Shown: positions 1 to 10,800 of the stretch, piece by piece
Layout of the letters: every line of letters starts with the position of its first letter
How positions within the stretch are numbered: the first letter of the stretch is position 1
Assembly (NCBI RefSeq): GCF_014697475.1
Contig: NZ_JACJRV010000069.1
Coordinates: forward strand, 1-38,479
Direction: 5' to 3'
Source: Nostoc sp. FACHB-152
Lineage (GTDB): Bacteria; Cyanobacteriota; Cyanobacteriia; Cyanobacteriales; Nostocaceae
DNA length: 38,479 nucleotides
The notes under the pieces: generated by a model
What the model saw: only the letters and a program-made list of their open reading frames with translations
Database searches by the model: none
What the model was told of the DNA's origin: nothing
Position numbers and translations under genes: made by a program

Positions 1-387
1 GATTCTGTTCAATGTGGTTCAGTATGTCGCACATTTTTCTGTGTAAAAAAAGCTTTCTGATGTTCTTTTATCACAGAATGATACTATTTTGGAGATGTCT
101 ATTAGGTAGGCAAAGACTTTTTCAGAATTTTATATATATAAAGAAATTGCCTAAAAACTGTTGCAATATTTATGATGACGTTATATTTGTTAGTAATTAA
201 GCAATTTCAGTATATATATTATCGCTAATCTAATTATCTAATTGTATTCTAGAAATATATGGCGTAGCGAGGCAGCTTTCAACAGCCATTAGAGCAAAAA
301 TTAAAAACTATCTAGAATTTGCATTGATTTTTCTAGTATCAACTAAGAGTCCCATAAGCTTGTAAACTTTAAAAACTATAAATTTTT
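1..387. other. Intergenic, AT-rich upstream region
   Basis: This is AT-rich DNA upstream of the first kinase. A 62-codon open frame at 12-200 has no recognisable protein pattern and no convincing ribosome site, so I do not call it a gene. Nothing else recognisable is seen. The region presumably holds the promoter of the kinase at 388. Confidence 0.5.
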
Positions 388-3300
388 ATGACTATGTTTA
401 ATAAAGCAATGAAGATTTTATTAGTTGATGATAACCCTGTAGAATTAATATTTTTATCTAAAATCCTTGAATCACAAAATTATCAGGTAGAAAAATTTAA
501 GTCTGGGCAACAGGCAATTAATGCAGCAATAGCCGCCCCACCTGATTTGATTGTAGTTGACATTTTCCTGCCCGACATAGATGGTTATGAAGTTTGTCAA
601 TCTCTGCAAGCTAATCAACAAACTCAAAATATTCCCCTAATTTTTCTTAGCACTATAGAGAATCTGAGAGAGAAACATAAATTCTTTCGACTAGGTGCTG
701 TTGATTATATTAGTAAACCTATATGCGCTGAAGAAGTTTTGGTGAGAATTGGCAGCAAAATTAAGCTAAAGCAAGAACAACTCAAAAAATATCCAACCAA
801 GCAAATTACTGGCTGGAATTATTACGAGCAAAAAAAAGATTGGGATTTCTTAGAAGTGGAAACCATGACGGCACAATTAGAAATTGCCTCATTACCAGCA
901 GAATTAGCAACGCCAGAAAAACAAGCTAGTGAAGCACTAGTCCAACAAAATTTGCAACTGCAACAGGAAATTCAAAAACGCTTATTGGTAGAAGCTGCCC
1001 TCAAAACTAACGAAACAAGATATCGTTATTTAGTAGAAACATCCCAAAGCATCATTTGGTCAGCCGATATAGCTGGCAAAATAACCTTTGTCAACGCTGC
1101 TGTTCAACAGATTTATGGTTATGCACCAGAAGAAATGCTTGGGGAAAGCTGGGCTAATTTTGTCTTGCAGGAACAATTATTTGATTTTCAAGAAAATTTT
1201 CAAGAAATACTTCAAGGAAAATCTGTTTCTCAATTTGAAATTATTGGCTTGGCAAAAGATGGTAGCCTAATTTATTTAATCTTTCAAGCGATCGCTCTAC
1301 GTAATGAAGCCGGAGAAATTGTCGGTGTGACAGGTACCGCTTGTAATATTACAGAATATAAACGAGCCGAACAAGCCGAAACTACACGCCGCGTTTTGGA
1401 AGAAAAGTTAGCTTCTGCCTTTAGATCATCTCCTGACCCAATTACTTTGTCTACATTTCCAGATACACGCTACATCGAAGTTAACGACAGTTTTTGTAGA
1501 GTGTTTGGGTATGAGCGTACCCAAATAATTGGTTACACTGGTCAAGAATTGCAGATTTGGTCTAATCCCGAAGAATGTGTTTTACTTACCCAAATTCTGC
1601 AACAAACAAAAGTTATCCGCAACCACGAAGTTGATTTCCATACTATTAATAGGGAAATCAAAACAATGTTGTTTAGTGCAGAATTGATAGAAATTAATCA
1701 GCAGAAATATGTATTAAGTACAGCCAAAGACATCACTGAACGCAAGCAAGCAGAAAATGAAACTAGATTATTACTATTAACATCTCAAGCCATTACCCGC
1801 GCCGTCGATATTAACAGTGCTTTAAAAGTCGTGCTGCGCTTAATTTGCCACTCGATAAACTGGGATTTTGGCGAAGCATGGTTGCCAAGTGATGATGGCA
1901 AGTTTTTAGAATATAGTTTAAGCTGGCACGAACCAGAGAGTATTTTAGAAACATTCTGCCAGGAAAGCCAAACTCTAAAATTTGCCCTTGGGGAAGCACT
2001 ACCAGGACGCGTGTGGCAAACTAGACAACCAGAATGGATTGCAGATGTTTCTGGTTTGACAAAACCAATTTTTTCGCGATCGCAACAAGCAACTAAAGTA
2101 GGATTAAAAGCTGGTTTTGGTGTGCCAATTGTGGCTGACGGCGAAATATTAGCCGTTTTAGTCTTTTTTAAACGCTCCTCCGTAGCAGTCGATAAGCGTT
2201 TGCTGATGTTAGTTGGTACTGTTGCGACTCAGTTAGGTAGCTTAATTCAACGCAAACTTATAGAAGCAGCTCACAGAAACAGTGAAGAACGGTTGCAACT
2301 AGCTTTAGAAGCAAGCAATTTAGGCTTGTGGGATTGGAATCTCAAAACTGGCAAAATTTACCGTGATTGGCGGTGGAACAAAATGCTGGGTTACGCAGAA
2401 AACGAAATTGAGAATCACCACCAAGCTTTTGAGCAATTAATCCACCCCCAAGATTTACCCGCAGTCCAATCGGCTTTAAATGACCATTTCCAAGATGATA
2501 GTGTTATTTATGAAGTAGAATACCGAATGCGCTGTGCTTGGGGTGAATGGAAGTGGATACAGTCTCGCGGTCAGATTGTGGAACACGACGATTTAGGTGA
2601 ACCACTACGGATGACAGGTACTCATAAAGATATCAGCGATCGCAAACTTGCAGAACTAGCCTTGCAAGAAAGTCAATTGCGCTATCAAAGATTAGCTGAA
2701 GCTTCGCCTGTAGGTATATTCCATGCTGATAAATCAACCTATTGTCATTATGTAAACCAACGCTGGTGTGAAATTACTGGGATGTCACAACAAGAAGGTT
2801 TAGGGAAAAGCTGGGCAAAGGCTGTACATCCAGAGGATCGCGAGCGCGTCCATGCAGCATGGCATGAAGCCGCCGCAACTAAATCTCCATATAAGTGTGA
2901 GCATCGTTTTATGCGCCCTGATGGTAAAAGTATCTGGGTAATTAGCCAAGCAATCCCAGAATTAGACGAAAACGGAGAAATAAAAGGACACATTGGCACA
3001 ATTACAGATATTAACGACAGAAAACTAGCCGAAGAAGCTTGGCGTGAAAGTGTTGCACGAGAACAAGCAATCACCCAAGTAATTCAAAAAATGCGCCAAA
3101 CTCTAGATTTAGAGACAATATTTGCGGCCACAACCGCAGAATTGCGCCAAGTACTGAATTGCGATCGTGTAGTTGTCTATCGTTTTAACCATGATTGGGG
3201 CGGTGAATTTGTTTCAGAGTCAGTGGCAGCAGGGTGGAATTCTTTAATAGACCAACAAAAACATTATCATATTCTTACAACTTCTTACTTCAAAGATAGC

Positions 3301-5202
3301 CGTTGCCTTGAGTCTATTATGGAGAGTCCTGCTTGCCCAATTCAAGATACTTATCTGCAAGCAACCCAAGGCGGTATTTACAACCAAGGCACAAATTTCA
3401 GTTGTATTGCAGATATCTACGAAACTGGATTTGATGATTGTTACATCAACTTATTAGAGTATTTTCAGGCTAAAGCTTATATCATTGTCCCCATTTTTTG
3501 TGGTAACCAACTGTGGGGATTATTGGGAAGTTATCAAAACTCAAGTCCCCGCCAATGGAGAGATGGAGAAACGAACACAGCTGTTCAAATTGGGCATCAT
3601 TTAGGAGTTGCTTTACAGCAAGCACAATTGTTGACCCAGACTCAAAGACAGTCACAAGCATTACAACAAGCAGTGATTGCGGCTGATGCTGCCAACCGTG
3701 CCAAAAGTGAATTTCTCGCCAACATGAGCCACGAATTGCGTACACCTCTTAACGCCATTCTCGGCTTTACCCAAGTGATGAACTATGAGAATACTCTCTC
3801 TAGTGAACATCGACAAAATTTAGCAATTATCAATCGTGCTGGCGAACATCTACTCAACTTAATTAACGACATTTTAGAAATGTCCAAAATCGAAGCTGGC
3901 AGAACTACATTAAATGTTAGTAGTTTTGACTTAATTGCACTGTTAAAAAACCTGGAAGAGATGTTAAGCTTGCGGGCTATTTCTCAAGGTTTACAACTGA
4001 TATTTGAATATGCACCAGAGATTCCCCAATATGTGCAAACAGACGAAAGCAAACTGCGGCAAGTCTTACTCAACCTTTTGGGAAATGCGATTAAATTTAC
4101 CAAGACTGGCAGTGTAAACCTGCGCGTCAGCGTCGGGGGAGCAGGGGAGCAGGGGAGCAGGGGAGCAGAGGAAGAAGATTTTACTCCCCACACCCTACAC
4201 CCTACACCCCACACCCCACTCTCCACTCCCTACTCCCTAATCTTTGAGGTAGAAGACACGGGTGCTGGTATTGCTCCAGAAGAAATTGGATTGTTATTTG
4301 AAGCCTTTGGGCAAACAGAACTTGGGAGACAATCTCAACAGGGAACTGGACTGGGTTTAGCAATTAGTCGTAAATATGTGCAACTGATGGGGGGAGAGAT
4401 CACTGTCAGCAGTAATGTGGGCGTGGGAAGTACATTTACTTTCAATATTGAGATTGGTTTAGCCTCTATTAATGAAGTTCCTATTAGCAAGACTCAATCT
4501 CAAATTATTGGTTTAGCACCAGGACAAACTGAGTATCGCATTTTGGTTGTCGATGATGTTTTTGAAAGCCGTTTACCACTAGTTAAATTATTAGAATTAA
4601 TGGGTTTTACGGTGCGCGAAGCCACAAATGGACAAGAAGCGATCGCATTGTGGCAACAATGGCAACCACATCTAATTTTTATGGATATGCGAATGCCTAT
4701 CATGGATGGTTACGAAGCCACAAGGGTAATTAAATTAAAAAAAGAGGCACTTAAGTTGCCAGATATTTATCCGATTATTCTTGCCTTAACTGCCAATGCT
4801 TTTGAAGAACAAAGAGAGGCAATACTAACGGCAGGTTGTCATGATTTAATTAACAAACCTTTTCGCCAAGAAGAAATATTAGAAATACTCAGTAAATATT
4901 TAGGCGTTAACTATATTTATCAAGAAAAATCTCAGCCTAACTCAGATGGTATACCGTCAAATATCAAGTCTAGTCTTACCCAATCAGAATTATTGCCGTG
5001 GTTGTCGCAAATGTCTCATGAATGGCTGGCGCAAGTATATCATGCTGCGGCTCAATGCAGTGATGACTTGATATTACAATTAATGAGAGAAAGTCCTACA
5101 ACCAATACTGAATTACAACAGTATTTATCAGATTTGGCTCATGATTTTGAGTTTGATAAAATTATGGAATTGGCAAAAAAGGCCAGTGAGAAAATACCTT
5201 AA
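388..5202 (+). CDS. Multi-sensor hybrid histidine kinase (REC-PAS-PAS-GAF-PAS-PAS-GAF-HisKA-HATPase-REC)
   Basis: A 1604-residue, probably cytoplasmic signalling kinase with no clear membrane segment. Domains in order: receiver (about 8-125, phospho-acceptor D58 in VVDIFLPDIDG), PAS (208-330), PAS (335-455), GAF (460-625), PAS (630-755), PAS (755-875), a cyanobacterial-type GAF (890-1085), HisKA with H1115 in MSHELRTPLN, HATPase (N1233 in NLLGNAIKF, then DTGAGI and GTGLGLAI), second receiver (1385-1500, D1433 in FMDMRMP), and a helical C-terminal tail. The signal sensed is unknown. The GAF domains could bind a chromophore or small molecule, but no diagnostic bilin cysteine is assigned here. 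A low-complexity stretch of about 35 residues (1250-1284), encoded by tandem DNA repeats, is inserted between the N and G1 boxes of the ATPase domain. Start 388 is used, but ATG 409 (MKILLVDDN) fits receiver N-termini better. Function is certain at family level only. Confidence 0.9.
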   Translation: MTMFNKAMKILLVDDNPVELIFLSKILESQNYQVEKFKSGQQAINAAIAAPPDLIVVDIFLPDIDGYEVCQSLQANQQTQNIPLIFLSTIENLREKHKFFRLGAVDYISKPICAEEVLVRIGSKIKLKQEQLKKYPTKQITGWNYYEQKKDWDFLEVETMTAQLEIASLPAELATPEKQASEALVQQNLQLQQEIQKRLLVEAALKTNETRYRYLVETSQSIIWSADIAGKITFVNAAVQQIYGYAPEEMLGESWANFVLQEQLFDFQENFQEILQGKSVSQFEIIGLAKDGSLIYLIFQAIALRNEAGEIVGVTGTACNITEYKRAEQAETTRRVLEEKLASAFRSSPDPITLSTFPDTRYIEVNDSFCRVFGYERTQIIGYTGQELQIWSNPEECVLLTQILQQTKVIRNHEVDFHTINREIKTMLFSAELIEINQQKYVLSTAKDITERKQAENETRLLLLTSQAITRAVDINSALKVVLRLICHSINWDFGEAWLPSDDGKFLEYSLSWHEPESILETFCQESQTLKFALGEALPGRVWQTRQPEWIADVSGLTKPIFSRSQQATKVGLKAGFGVPIVADGEILAVLVFFKRSSVAVDKRLLMLVGTVATQLGSLIQRKLIEAAHRNSEERLQLALEASNLGLWDWNLKTGKIYRDWRWNKMLGYAENEIENHHQAFEQLIHPQDLPAVQSALNDHFQDDSVIYEVEYRMRCAWGEWKWIQSRGQIVEHDDLGEPLRMTGTHKDISDRKLAELALQESQLRYQRLAEASPVGIFHADKSTYCHYVNQRWCEITGMSQQEGLGKSWAKAVHPEDRERVHAAWHEAAATKSPYKCEHRFMRPDGKSIWVISQAIPELDENGEIKGHIGTITDINDRKLAEEAWRESVAREQAITQVIQKMRQTLDLETIFAATTAELRQVLNCDRVVVYRFNHDWGGEFVSESVAAGWNSLIDQQKHYHILTTSYFKDSRCLESIMESPACPIQDTYLQATQGGIYNQGTNFSCIADIYETGFDDCYINLLEYFQAKAYIIVPIFCGNQLWGLLGSYQNSSPRQWRDGETNTAVQIGHHLGVALQQAQLLTQTQRQSQALQQAVIAADAANRAKSEFLANMSHELRTPLNAILGFTQVMNYENTLSSEHRQNLAIINRAGEHLLNLINDILEMSKIEAGRTTLNVSSFDLIALLKNLEEMLSLRAISQGLQLIFEYAPEIPQYVQTDESKLRQVLLNLLGNAIKFTKTGSVNLRVSVGGAGEQGSRGAEEEDFTPHTLHPTPHTPLSTPYSLIFEVEDTGAGIAPEEIGLLFEAFGQTELGRQSQQGTGLGLAISRKYVQLMGGEITVSSNVGVGSTFTFNIEIGLASINEVPISKTQSQIIGLAPGQTEYRILVVDDVFESRLPLVKLLELMGFTVREATNGQEAIALWQQWQPHLIFMDMRMPIMDGYEATRVIKLKKEALKLPDIYPIILALTANAFEEQREAILTAGCHDLINKPFRQEEILEILSKYLGVNYIYQEKSQPNSDGIPSNIKSSLTQSELLPWLSQMSHEWLAQVYHAAAQCSDDLILQLMRESPTTNTELQQYLSDLAHDFEFDKIMELAKKASEKIP
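4135..4238 (+). repeat. In-frame short tandem repeats inside kinase ATPase domain
   Basis: Two back-to-back tracts lie inside the kinase gene. One is an 8-bp period tract based on GGGGAGCA (4135-4168). The other is a 7-bp period tract based on CACCCTA/CACCCCA (4184-4238). They are translated in frame as Gly/Glu/Ser-rich and then Thr/Pro/His-rich residues. Such tracts are common between genes in Nostoc-type genomes and unusual inside a catalytic domain. Confidence 0.85.
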
Positions 5203-5220
5203 AATTAGTTAAATAAAGAT

Positions 5221-5706
5221 TTACCATAATTTGATTAATTGCTTACTTTGTAGCCATAAATCAAACCTATGGATATCTTTTTCAGTTTCAAATGCAGCAA
5301 TTGGTAAGTAGTGAAATTGGGTTTTACTCATATATAAAAAGTAATAATCAGCTTTTTTTCTAACTTCAATAAATTGTTCGTATGTCATTTTAATGATACT
5401 GCCGTCTGCGTAATATAAACCAAAAAAATTTTCATCTATTTCGCAGTGTCTAGCTTGGAAGTTTAATGCAGATGTTTGCTTTTGGACTCTAAAAAATAAA
5501 GGTGCAGAGGCAGTATAAGCAAGTATTCCTAAAAAATATACCGCCCACCAGTCAAAGCGATTTTGCAGAATAGAAAATATAATACTCATCGTTGCTAATA
5601 TTGACAAAACAATGAAGTTGCGTTTTATCCGTCTGTAATATTCAACGGTCAAAACTGCACGTAATTCTTTGGGTGTGGTTTGAAAAGTTTTAGTTTTAAT
5701 TTGCAT
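5221..5706 (-). CDS. YcxB-like membrane protein
   Basis: A 161-residue protein. Two hydrophobic segments near the N-terminus (about residues 32-50 and 54-72) are followed by a soluble C-terminal domain that resembles the YcxB-like family (NFQARHCEIDENFFGLYY, then a conserved YLPIAAF near the end). The family has no firm biochemical role. It is most likely an inner-membrane protein with a cytoplasmic beta-rich domain. It converges on the preceding kinase with a gap of about 18 bp and no obvious shared terminator. Upstream, a 135-bp spacer holds a cyanobacterial repeat. The call rests on pattern resemblance. Confidence 0.65.
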   Translation of the reverse strand: MQIKTKTFQTTPKELRAVLTVEYYRRIKRNFIVLSILATMSIIFSILQNRFDWWAVYFLGILAYTASAPLFFRVQKQTSALNFQARHCEIDENFFGLYYADGSIIKMTYEQFIEVRKKADYYFLYMSKTQFHYLPIAAFETEKDIHRFDLWLQSKQLIKLW

Positions 5707-5732
5707 ACTATTTTTTTAATTGAATAATGTTT

Positions 5733-5781
5733 TTTAACGCAGAGGGGCGCGAAGGAAAGCGCAAAGGTACGCAGAGGTTTG
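5733..5781. repeat. Purine-rich GCAGAG interspersed repeat
   Basis: The spacer carries GCAGAG...GCGCAAAGG...ACGCAGAGG, a purine-rich motif that I recognise as a frequently repeated intergenic sequence in filamentous cyanobacteria. The origin of the repeat is not known to me. Confidence 0.4.
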
Positions 5782-5841
5782 CCTAATTTTATTAGCAATG
5801 TATTAAGTACCTCAGCAGATTAGGAAACGCTATATCCCCTG

Positions 5842-7464
5842 CTACACCACAGGTAACAACACTTGAGAACCCGCCTCGCCGCCGCAATTTATTGTCAAGG
5901 TGATGATTTGGGCATTAAATAAATCATCACTATTCATGACTGCGCTATTTCCAGAGTTCATCGCGTAGGCAGGAAAACAGGCTGCACTTAAACTTAAACG
6001 TAAGGCGTTACCTTTGGCAATGCGTACACAAGTGGTTTGTAATTGAATTTTTAGTGGCATTGAAGTTTGTTTTTGACAATGCAAATAACCTTGAGTCAAG
6101 TTAAATACACGCCCATCAAGATGCACTTGAGATAACACGGCACACAAATCATAACTAGGTTGATCGGCACTGCAATAAATTTCTACTATGACATCCCCTA
6201 GTAAATGTAAGTCTGCTGTTAGCGGTTGACTGGTGTAAGTTAAAACATCTGAACGGCAATCGATATGCGATCGCTCAAATACACCCGCAGGTATTCCCGC
6301 ATGACCACCCAAAGATGGCACTGGTCGCCAAGGGTCGTGAACTAAGACATCTTGGGGATTGGGGATTGGGGATTGGGGATTGGGGGTTAAGGTTCCTGAA
6401 TCTTCGCGGATGCTGGCAAGTCCAGTGGTTGACAAATAGTAAGATTTCTGATTTGCTATGTTTAAACTGGGGAAAGTGCGCCACATATTACTTCCCATCT
6501 CAAACAAGCAAATAGACGATTCTTGTAATAAGCCTGTATCTATATCTTTAAGAAACTGATCAAACCAGCGAATCTGCATCGCATCTACAGGACTGGCAGC
6601 TTTAGCACCAAAGTCAATTTCACCAACTTTCCGACCCCAAGGTAAATGCGCCCAAGCCCCAACTAATAAATGTTGCGGTGCAGTAAGCTGGGCTGCCATC
6701 TCTTGATATAAATGCAGTGTACCGCGCAGGTAAGTATCAAACCATCCCCCAATATGCAACATCGGCAAGTCTACATTTTGTAAGTGTTGTTTGGGTGATA
6801 GTTCTGACCAATAGCTATCGGGTTGAGGATGCGTTGCCCACTCGTGATAAAACGAATCAGGCGCAAGTTTATGGAGAATTTCGGGATTATTTACAGGTAA
6901 ATTGCGAGAAGCGGCAAATAATGCTTGATAAGCTGTTTTATCATCACGTAACCGCGCCGTTTCTGTGGCTAATTGAATTGCCCAAGCAAGATTAGTTTGT
7001 AAACAGAATGCACCACTTTCATACGCCCAATCTGTATATAAATCATAGCCAATCATGGCGGGGCAAATTGTTTTTAAGGCGGTAGGTTTCGCAGCCGCAG
7101 CGTATAGTTGTGTCATTCCTTGATAGGAAAAGCCATACATCCCGACTTTGCCATTACTTCCTGGTAGATGTGCTGCCCAATAAACGCTATCTTCACCATC
7201 AGCAATTTCATGGGCAAATAACTTAAACTCTCCCGCAGAAGTGCCGCGTCCGCGCACATCTTGAATCGCTACAATATAGCCGTGAGCAGCATACCAACTC
7301 GGATGAGCATACACCACAGTAGACGCGATCGCTCTACCATAAGGTTGTCGCATTAATAATATAGGAAAGTTTTCGGTTGCGTCAGGCCGATAGATATCCG
7401 CATCTAAGCGTATACCATCACGTGTATACATTGATGCAGTTTGTTTAGGCAGAACTTTGTACAT
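5842..7464 (-). CDS. CocE/NonD family (peptidase S15) serine hydrolase
   Basis: A 540-residue alpha/beta hydrolase of the X-Pro dipeptidyl-peptidase/CocE class, which cleaves acyl or peptide bonds with a Ser-Asp-His triad. The nucleophile is S113 in YGFSYQG. The N-terminal core carries QDVRGRGTSAGEF, typical of the family. GGWFDTYLRG and GAWAHLPWG are the usual acid and histidine regions. The C-terminal third (about 380-540) is a beta-sandwich X-Pro/CocE C-terminal domain. No signal peptide is seen, so it is probably cytoplasmic. The substrate cannot be inferred. Residues about 358-371 (PNPQSPIPNPQ) are encoded by a 7-bp tandem repeat inserted in frame just before the C-terminal domain, suggesting a tolerant linker. 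The ATG at 7464 starts MYKVLPKQTASM. Confidence 0.85.
   Translation of the reverse strand: MYKVLPKQTASMYTRDGIRLDADIYRPDATENFPILLMRQPYGRAIASTVVYAHPSWYAAHGYIVAIQDVRGRGTSAGEFKLFAHEIADGEDSVYWAAHLPGSNGKVGMYGFSYQGMTQLYAAAAKPTALKTICPAMIGYDLYTDWAYESGAFCLQTNLAWAIQLATETARLRDDKTAYQALFAASRNLPVNNPEILHKLAPDSFYHEWATHPQPDSYWSELSPKQHLQNVDLPMLHIGGWFDTYLRGTLHLYQEMAAQLTAPQHLLVGAWAHLPWGRKVGEIDFGAKAASPVDAMQIRWFDQFLKDIDTGLLQESSICLFEMGSNMWRTFPSLNIANQKSYYLSTTGLASIREDSGTLTPNPQSPIPNPQDVLVHDPWRPVPSLGGHAGIPAGVFERSHIDCRSDVLTYTSQPLTADLHLLGDVIVEIYCSADQPSYDLCAVLSQVHLDGRVFNLTQGYLHCQKQTSMPLKIQLQTTCVRIAKGNALRLSLSAACFPAYAMNSGNSAVMNSDDLFNAQIITLTINCGGEAGSQVLLPVV
6352..6386. repeat. TTGGGGA heptanucleotide tandem repeat inside hydrolase gene
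   Basis: Five consecutive 7-bp units (TTGGGGA, the last TTGGGGG) lie within the coding sequence. Because 35 bp is not a multiple of three, the frame must have been kept by the insertion as a whole. The repeat is translated on the reverse strand as a Pro/Asn-rich linker. Confidence 0.85.
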
Positions 7465-7766
7465 GAATGTGATGACAGAGTTTAATAAATAACTACAGAT
7501 GACAAAAATGTAACAAACAGCCAGCCGCTAGAATACAGTAAACAGGTTTAATTATTGAACACACTTGTGTAGGGAGGCAATAGGAAATAGGCAATAGGCA
7601 ATAGGCAATAGGGAATGGGGAATAGGCAATAGGGTAGGTAAAAGTGTACTGATTTTTTACTAATCAAATATGATTCTTAATATAAAGATGTGTAAATAAT
7701 TTTGTTTAAGTGCTTAAATATCAATGTTGAAATTGTGAATATATTGCCTGCATCAAGGAGGTTCAT
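7465..7766. repeat. Intergenic region with AATAGGC heptamer repeats (7576-7635)
   Basis: This is the divergent promoter region between the reverse-strand hydrolase and the forward kinase. At 7576-7635 a run of imperfect CAATAGG/AATAGGC heptamers matches the short tandemly repeated repetitive sequences of heterocystous cyanobacteria. No further gene is seen. Confidence 0.75.
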
Positions 7767-7769
7767 CTG
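7755..7769 (+). promoter_or_regulatory. Strong Shine-Dalgarno ahead of a possible CTG start
   Basis: AAGGAGG at 7755-7761 is a near-perfect Shine-Dalgarno sequence, but no ATG, GTG or TTG follows at the right spacing. The kinase reading frame is open back to here, and CTG at 7767 lies 5 nt downstream. The first conventional start, GTG 7830, has no Shine-Dalgarno of its own. Confidence 0.45.
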
Positions 7770-7829
7770 AGTAGCGATTGCCCAGAAATATTCAATTTAC
7801 AACAACAATTTTCTCCGCAGCAATCTCAT

Positions 7830-10800
7830 GTGGGCGATCAATCTACAGAAGAAAGGTTGACGGCAATCTTTGAAAACATGACTGAAGCGTTGATTGCGAT
7901 GGATACCTCATGGCGGGTTACATCTGTCAACAATAAAACAGAGCAGCTTTTGGGTAAAAACCGAGATAGTTTACTTGGTCAACTATTGTGGGATGTATTT
8001 CCGGTAGAGGCAACAATTCAGTTTGATCAGGCAATTACTGCACAATTTTCCCAAGAATTTGAGGAGTTTTATCCCAGCTTAAACCGTTGGTTAACAGTCC
8101 GGCTGATTGGGTGTGAAAACGGTATACTGGCATACTTACTCGATATTACAGCCAGAAAAGAATTAGAAACAACGCTGCGTCAAGAACAAAATTTTCTCAA
8201 CGTCTTGTTAGATAACGTCCAAGCCGGAATTGTGGCTTGTGATGCCCAAGGGCAATTAAAACTATTTAACCAAGCAGCACGAGCATTTCACGGATTACCT
8301 GAGCAACCCCTGCTACCAGAAAAATGGGCAGAACATTATGATTTGTATTTGCCCGATGGCAAAACACGGATGAACACAACCGATATCCCCTTGTATCGAG
8401 CATTGCAGGGGGAGCAGCTGAATAATGTTGAGATGATGATTGTACCGACGCAAGGAGTACCTCGCATTCTCTCGGCAAACGGTCAAGCAATTGTCGATGT
8501 CAATGGTGAGAAACATGGTGCTGTTGTCGTCATGCATGATATCACCGCTAGTAAGCAATCTGAAGAAGCACTCCGCAAAACTGAGCAACGCTACCGTTCA
8601 GTAGTAAACAATGTGAAAGACGTAATATTTCAAACTGATGCCGCAGGATTATGGACGTTTCTCAATCCTGCTTGGACAGAAATTACCGGATTTTCTATTG
8701 ATGAAAGTATCGGCACTAATTTTTTAGAATACGTGCATCCGAGCGATCGCCAATACAATTTAGAACTTTTTCAACCTTTAATTCAACGACAAAAAGATTT
8801 TTGTCGCCATGAAGTTCGTTATCTTACCAAAACCGGAGACTTTCGTTGGATTGAAGTATTCGCCCGTCTGACTTTAGATGATGAAGGCGCAATCCTGGGT
8901 ACTTCTGGAACCTTAAACGACATTACCGAACGCAAACAGGCTGAGGAAAAACGAGTCCAACTGATCCGCGAACAAGTAGCTCGTACTTTAGCAGAGACAG
9001 CGCAACAACAGGCAGCTTTTTTAGCAGAAGTTAGTGCCGTCCTCGGATCTTCGTTAGATTATGAACAAACTCTGAGGAGTGTGGCTAATTTAGCTGTCCC
9101 TTATTTTGCTGACTGGTGTAGTGTAGATTTGCTGAATGACGATCGCACTATTAGCCGTGTTGCTATTGCTCATTGTGACCCTCAAAAGGTGCAATTTGGC
9201 TGGGAACTGGCGCGAAGATATCCTAGGCATTTAAATGATGGCTATGGTATGTCTTTGGTGATGCAAACTGGCAAAAGTGAAATTGCCCCAGTCATCACTG
9301 ATGAGCAATTAAGTGCTGCTGTTCAAGATCCTGAATATTTGCAAATTTTACGCGGACTTGGCTTAAGTTCATGTATCATTGCACCTTTAATAGCCAGGGG
9401 AAGAGTGTTAGGCACGATTTCTTTTGTGTTTACCGAATCTCATCGTCACTACAGCAAAGTAGATTTAGCCCTGGCTGAAGATTTAGCGCGTCGAGCCGCG
9501 ATCGCAATTGATAATGCGCGTCTTTATCAACAAGCCCAACAAGCAAAAGAAGCCGCCGAAAAAGCCGCAGATCGCACAGTCCGTCTGCAAACCGTTACTG
9601 CCGCCCTATCACAATCTCTCACCCCTGTGCAAGTTGTGGATGTGATTGTGGAACAAAGTATGGCAGTATTAGAAGCCGCTTCTGCAATGGTAGTTTTGGT
9701 AAGTAAAGATCGCAAACAACTAGAAATTGTCAAAGCTGTCGGTTATGAAGCCGAATCGCTGGAATCTTGGCGACAGTTTCCTATTGATACTAATGTTCCC
9801 TTAGCAGAAGCCATCCGAACAGGTGAGCCAGTTTGGATGGAAACCTTAACAGATAGAATTAACCGCTATCCTCATCTGATTGAGTATTATAGCCGCTCTG
9901 AATACACCTCATGGATGTCGCTACCCTTGATGTTTGAAGGCAAAGCAGTGGGCGGAATCTCGCTAAATTTTAAACAGTTTAAGCAACTGAGCGCAGACGA
10001 TCGCGAATTTATTTTGGCCATTAGCCGTCAATGCGCCCAAGCAATTTCCCGCGCTCAATTGTATGAAGCAGAACGCCAAGCTAGAGCTAATGCAGAACAA
10101 GCAAACCGCGTCAAAGATGAGTTTTTGGCAGTACTTTCTCATGAGTTGCGATCGCCCCTCAATCCTATTTTAGGATGGACACAGCTACTGCAAAGCCAAA
10201 AATTGCCACCCACAAAAGTAACTCAAGCATTACAAACAATTGAACGCAACGCCAAACTGCAAGCACAACTAATTGAAGATTTGCTTGATATTTCGCGGAT
10301 GATGCAGGGCAAACTCAGCCTGAATATTGCCCCAATTAACTTAATATCAGTAATTGAGAATGCCATCGAAACGGTGCAGTTAGCGGCGGCGGCCAAATCT
10401 ATTGAGATTCAAACTGTCTTGCAACCCAACCACAATCAGACAGTCGGTGATGCTAATCGGTTGCAACAAGTTATCTGGAATTTGCTTTCTAACGCCATCA
10501 AGTTTACCCCAGAGGGCGGAAGAATCGAAATTAAGTTAGAGCAGCAAGGCAACCAAGTAAAAATTCAAGTAACCGATAATGGTAGAGGCATCAAACCAGA
10601 TTTTTTACCTTATGTGTTTGAATATTTTCGCCAAGCTGATAGTAGCACTACCCGGCAATTTGGTGGATTAGGGTTAGGGTTAGCGATTGTACGTCAGATT
10701 GTCGAATTACATGGTGGCACTGTGCAAGCACAAAGTCCCGGCGAAGATTTGGGAGCGACGTTTACTGTTTTGTTACCCACAACTCAACTGCGATCGCCTT

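Noticed and set aside
12-200. 62-codon open frame at the left edge
   Set aside because: Biased, AT-rich, without ribosome site or protein-like pattern.
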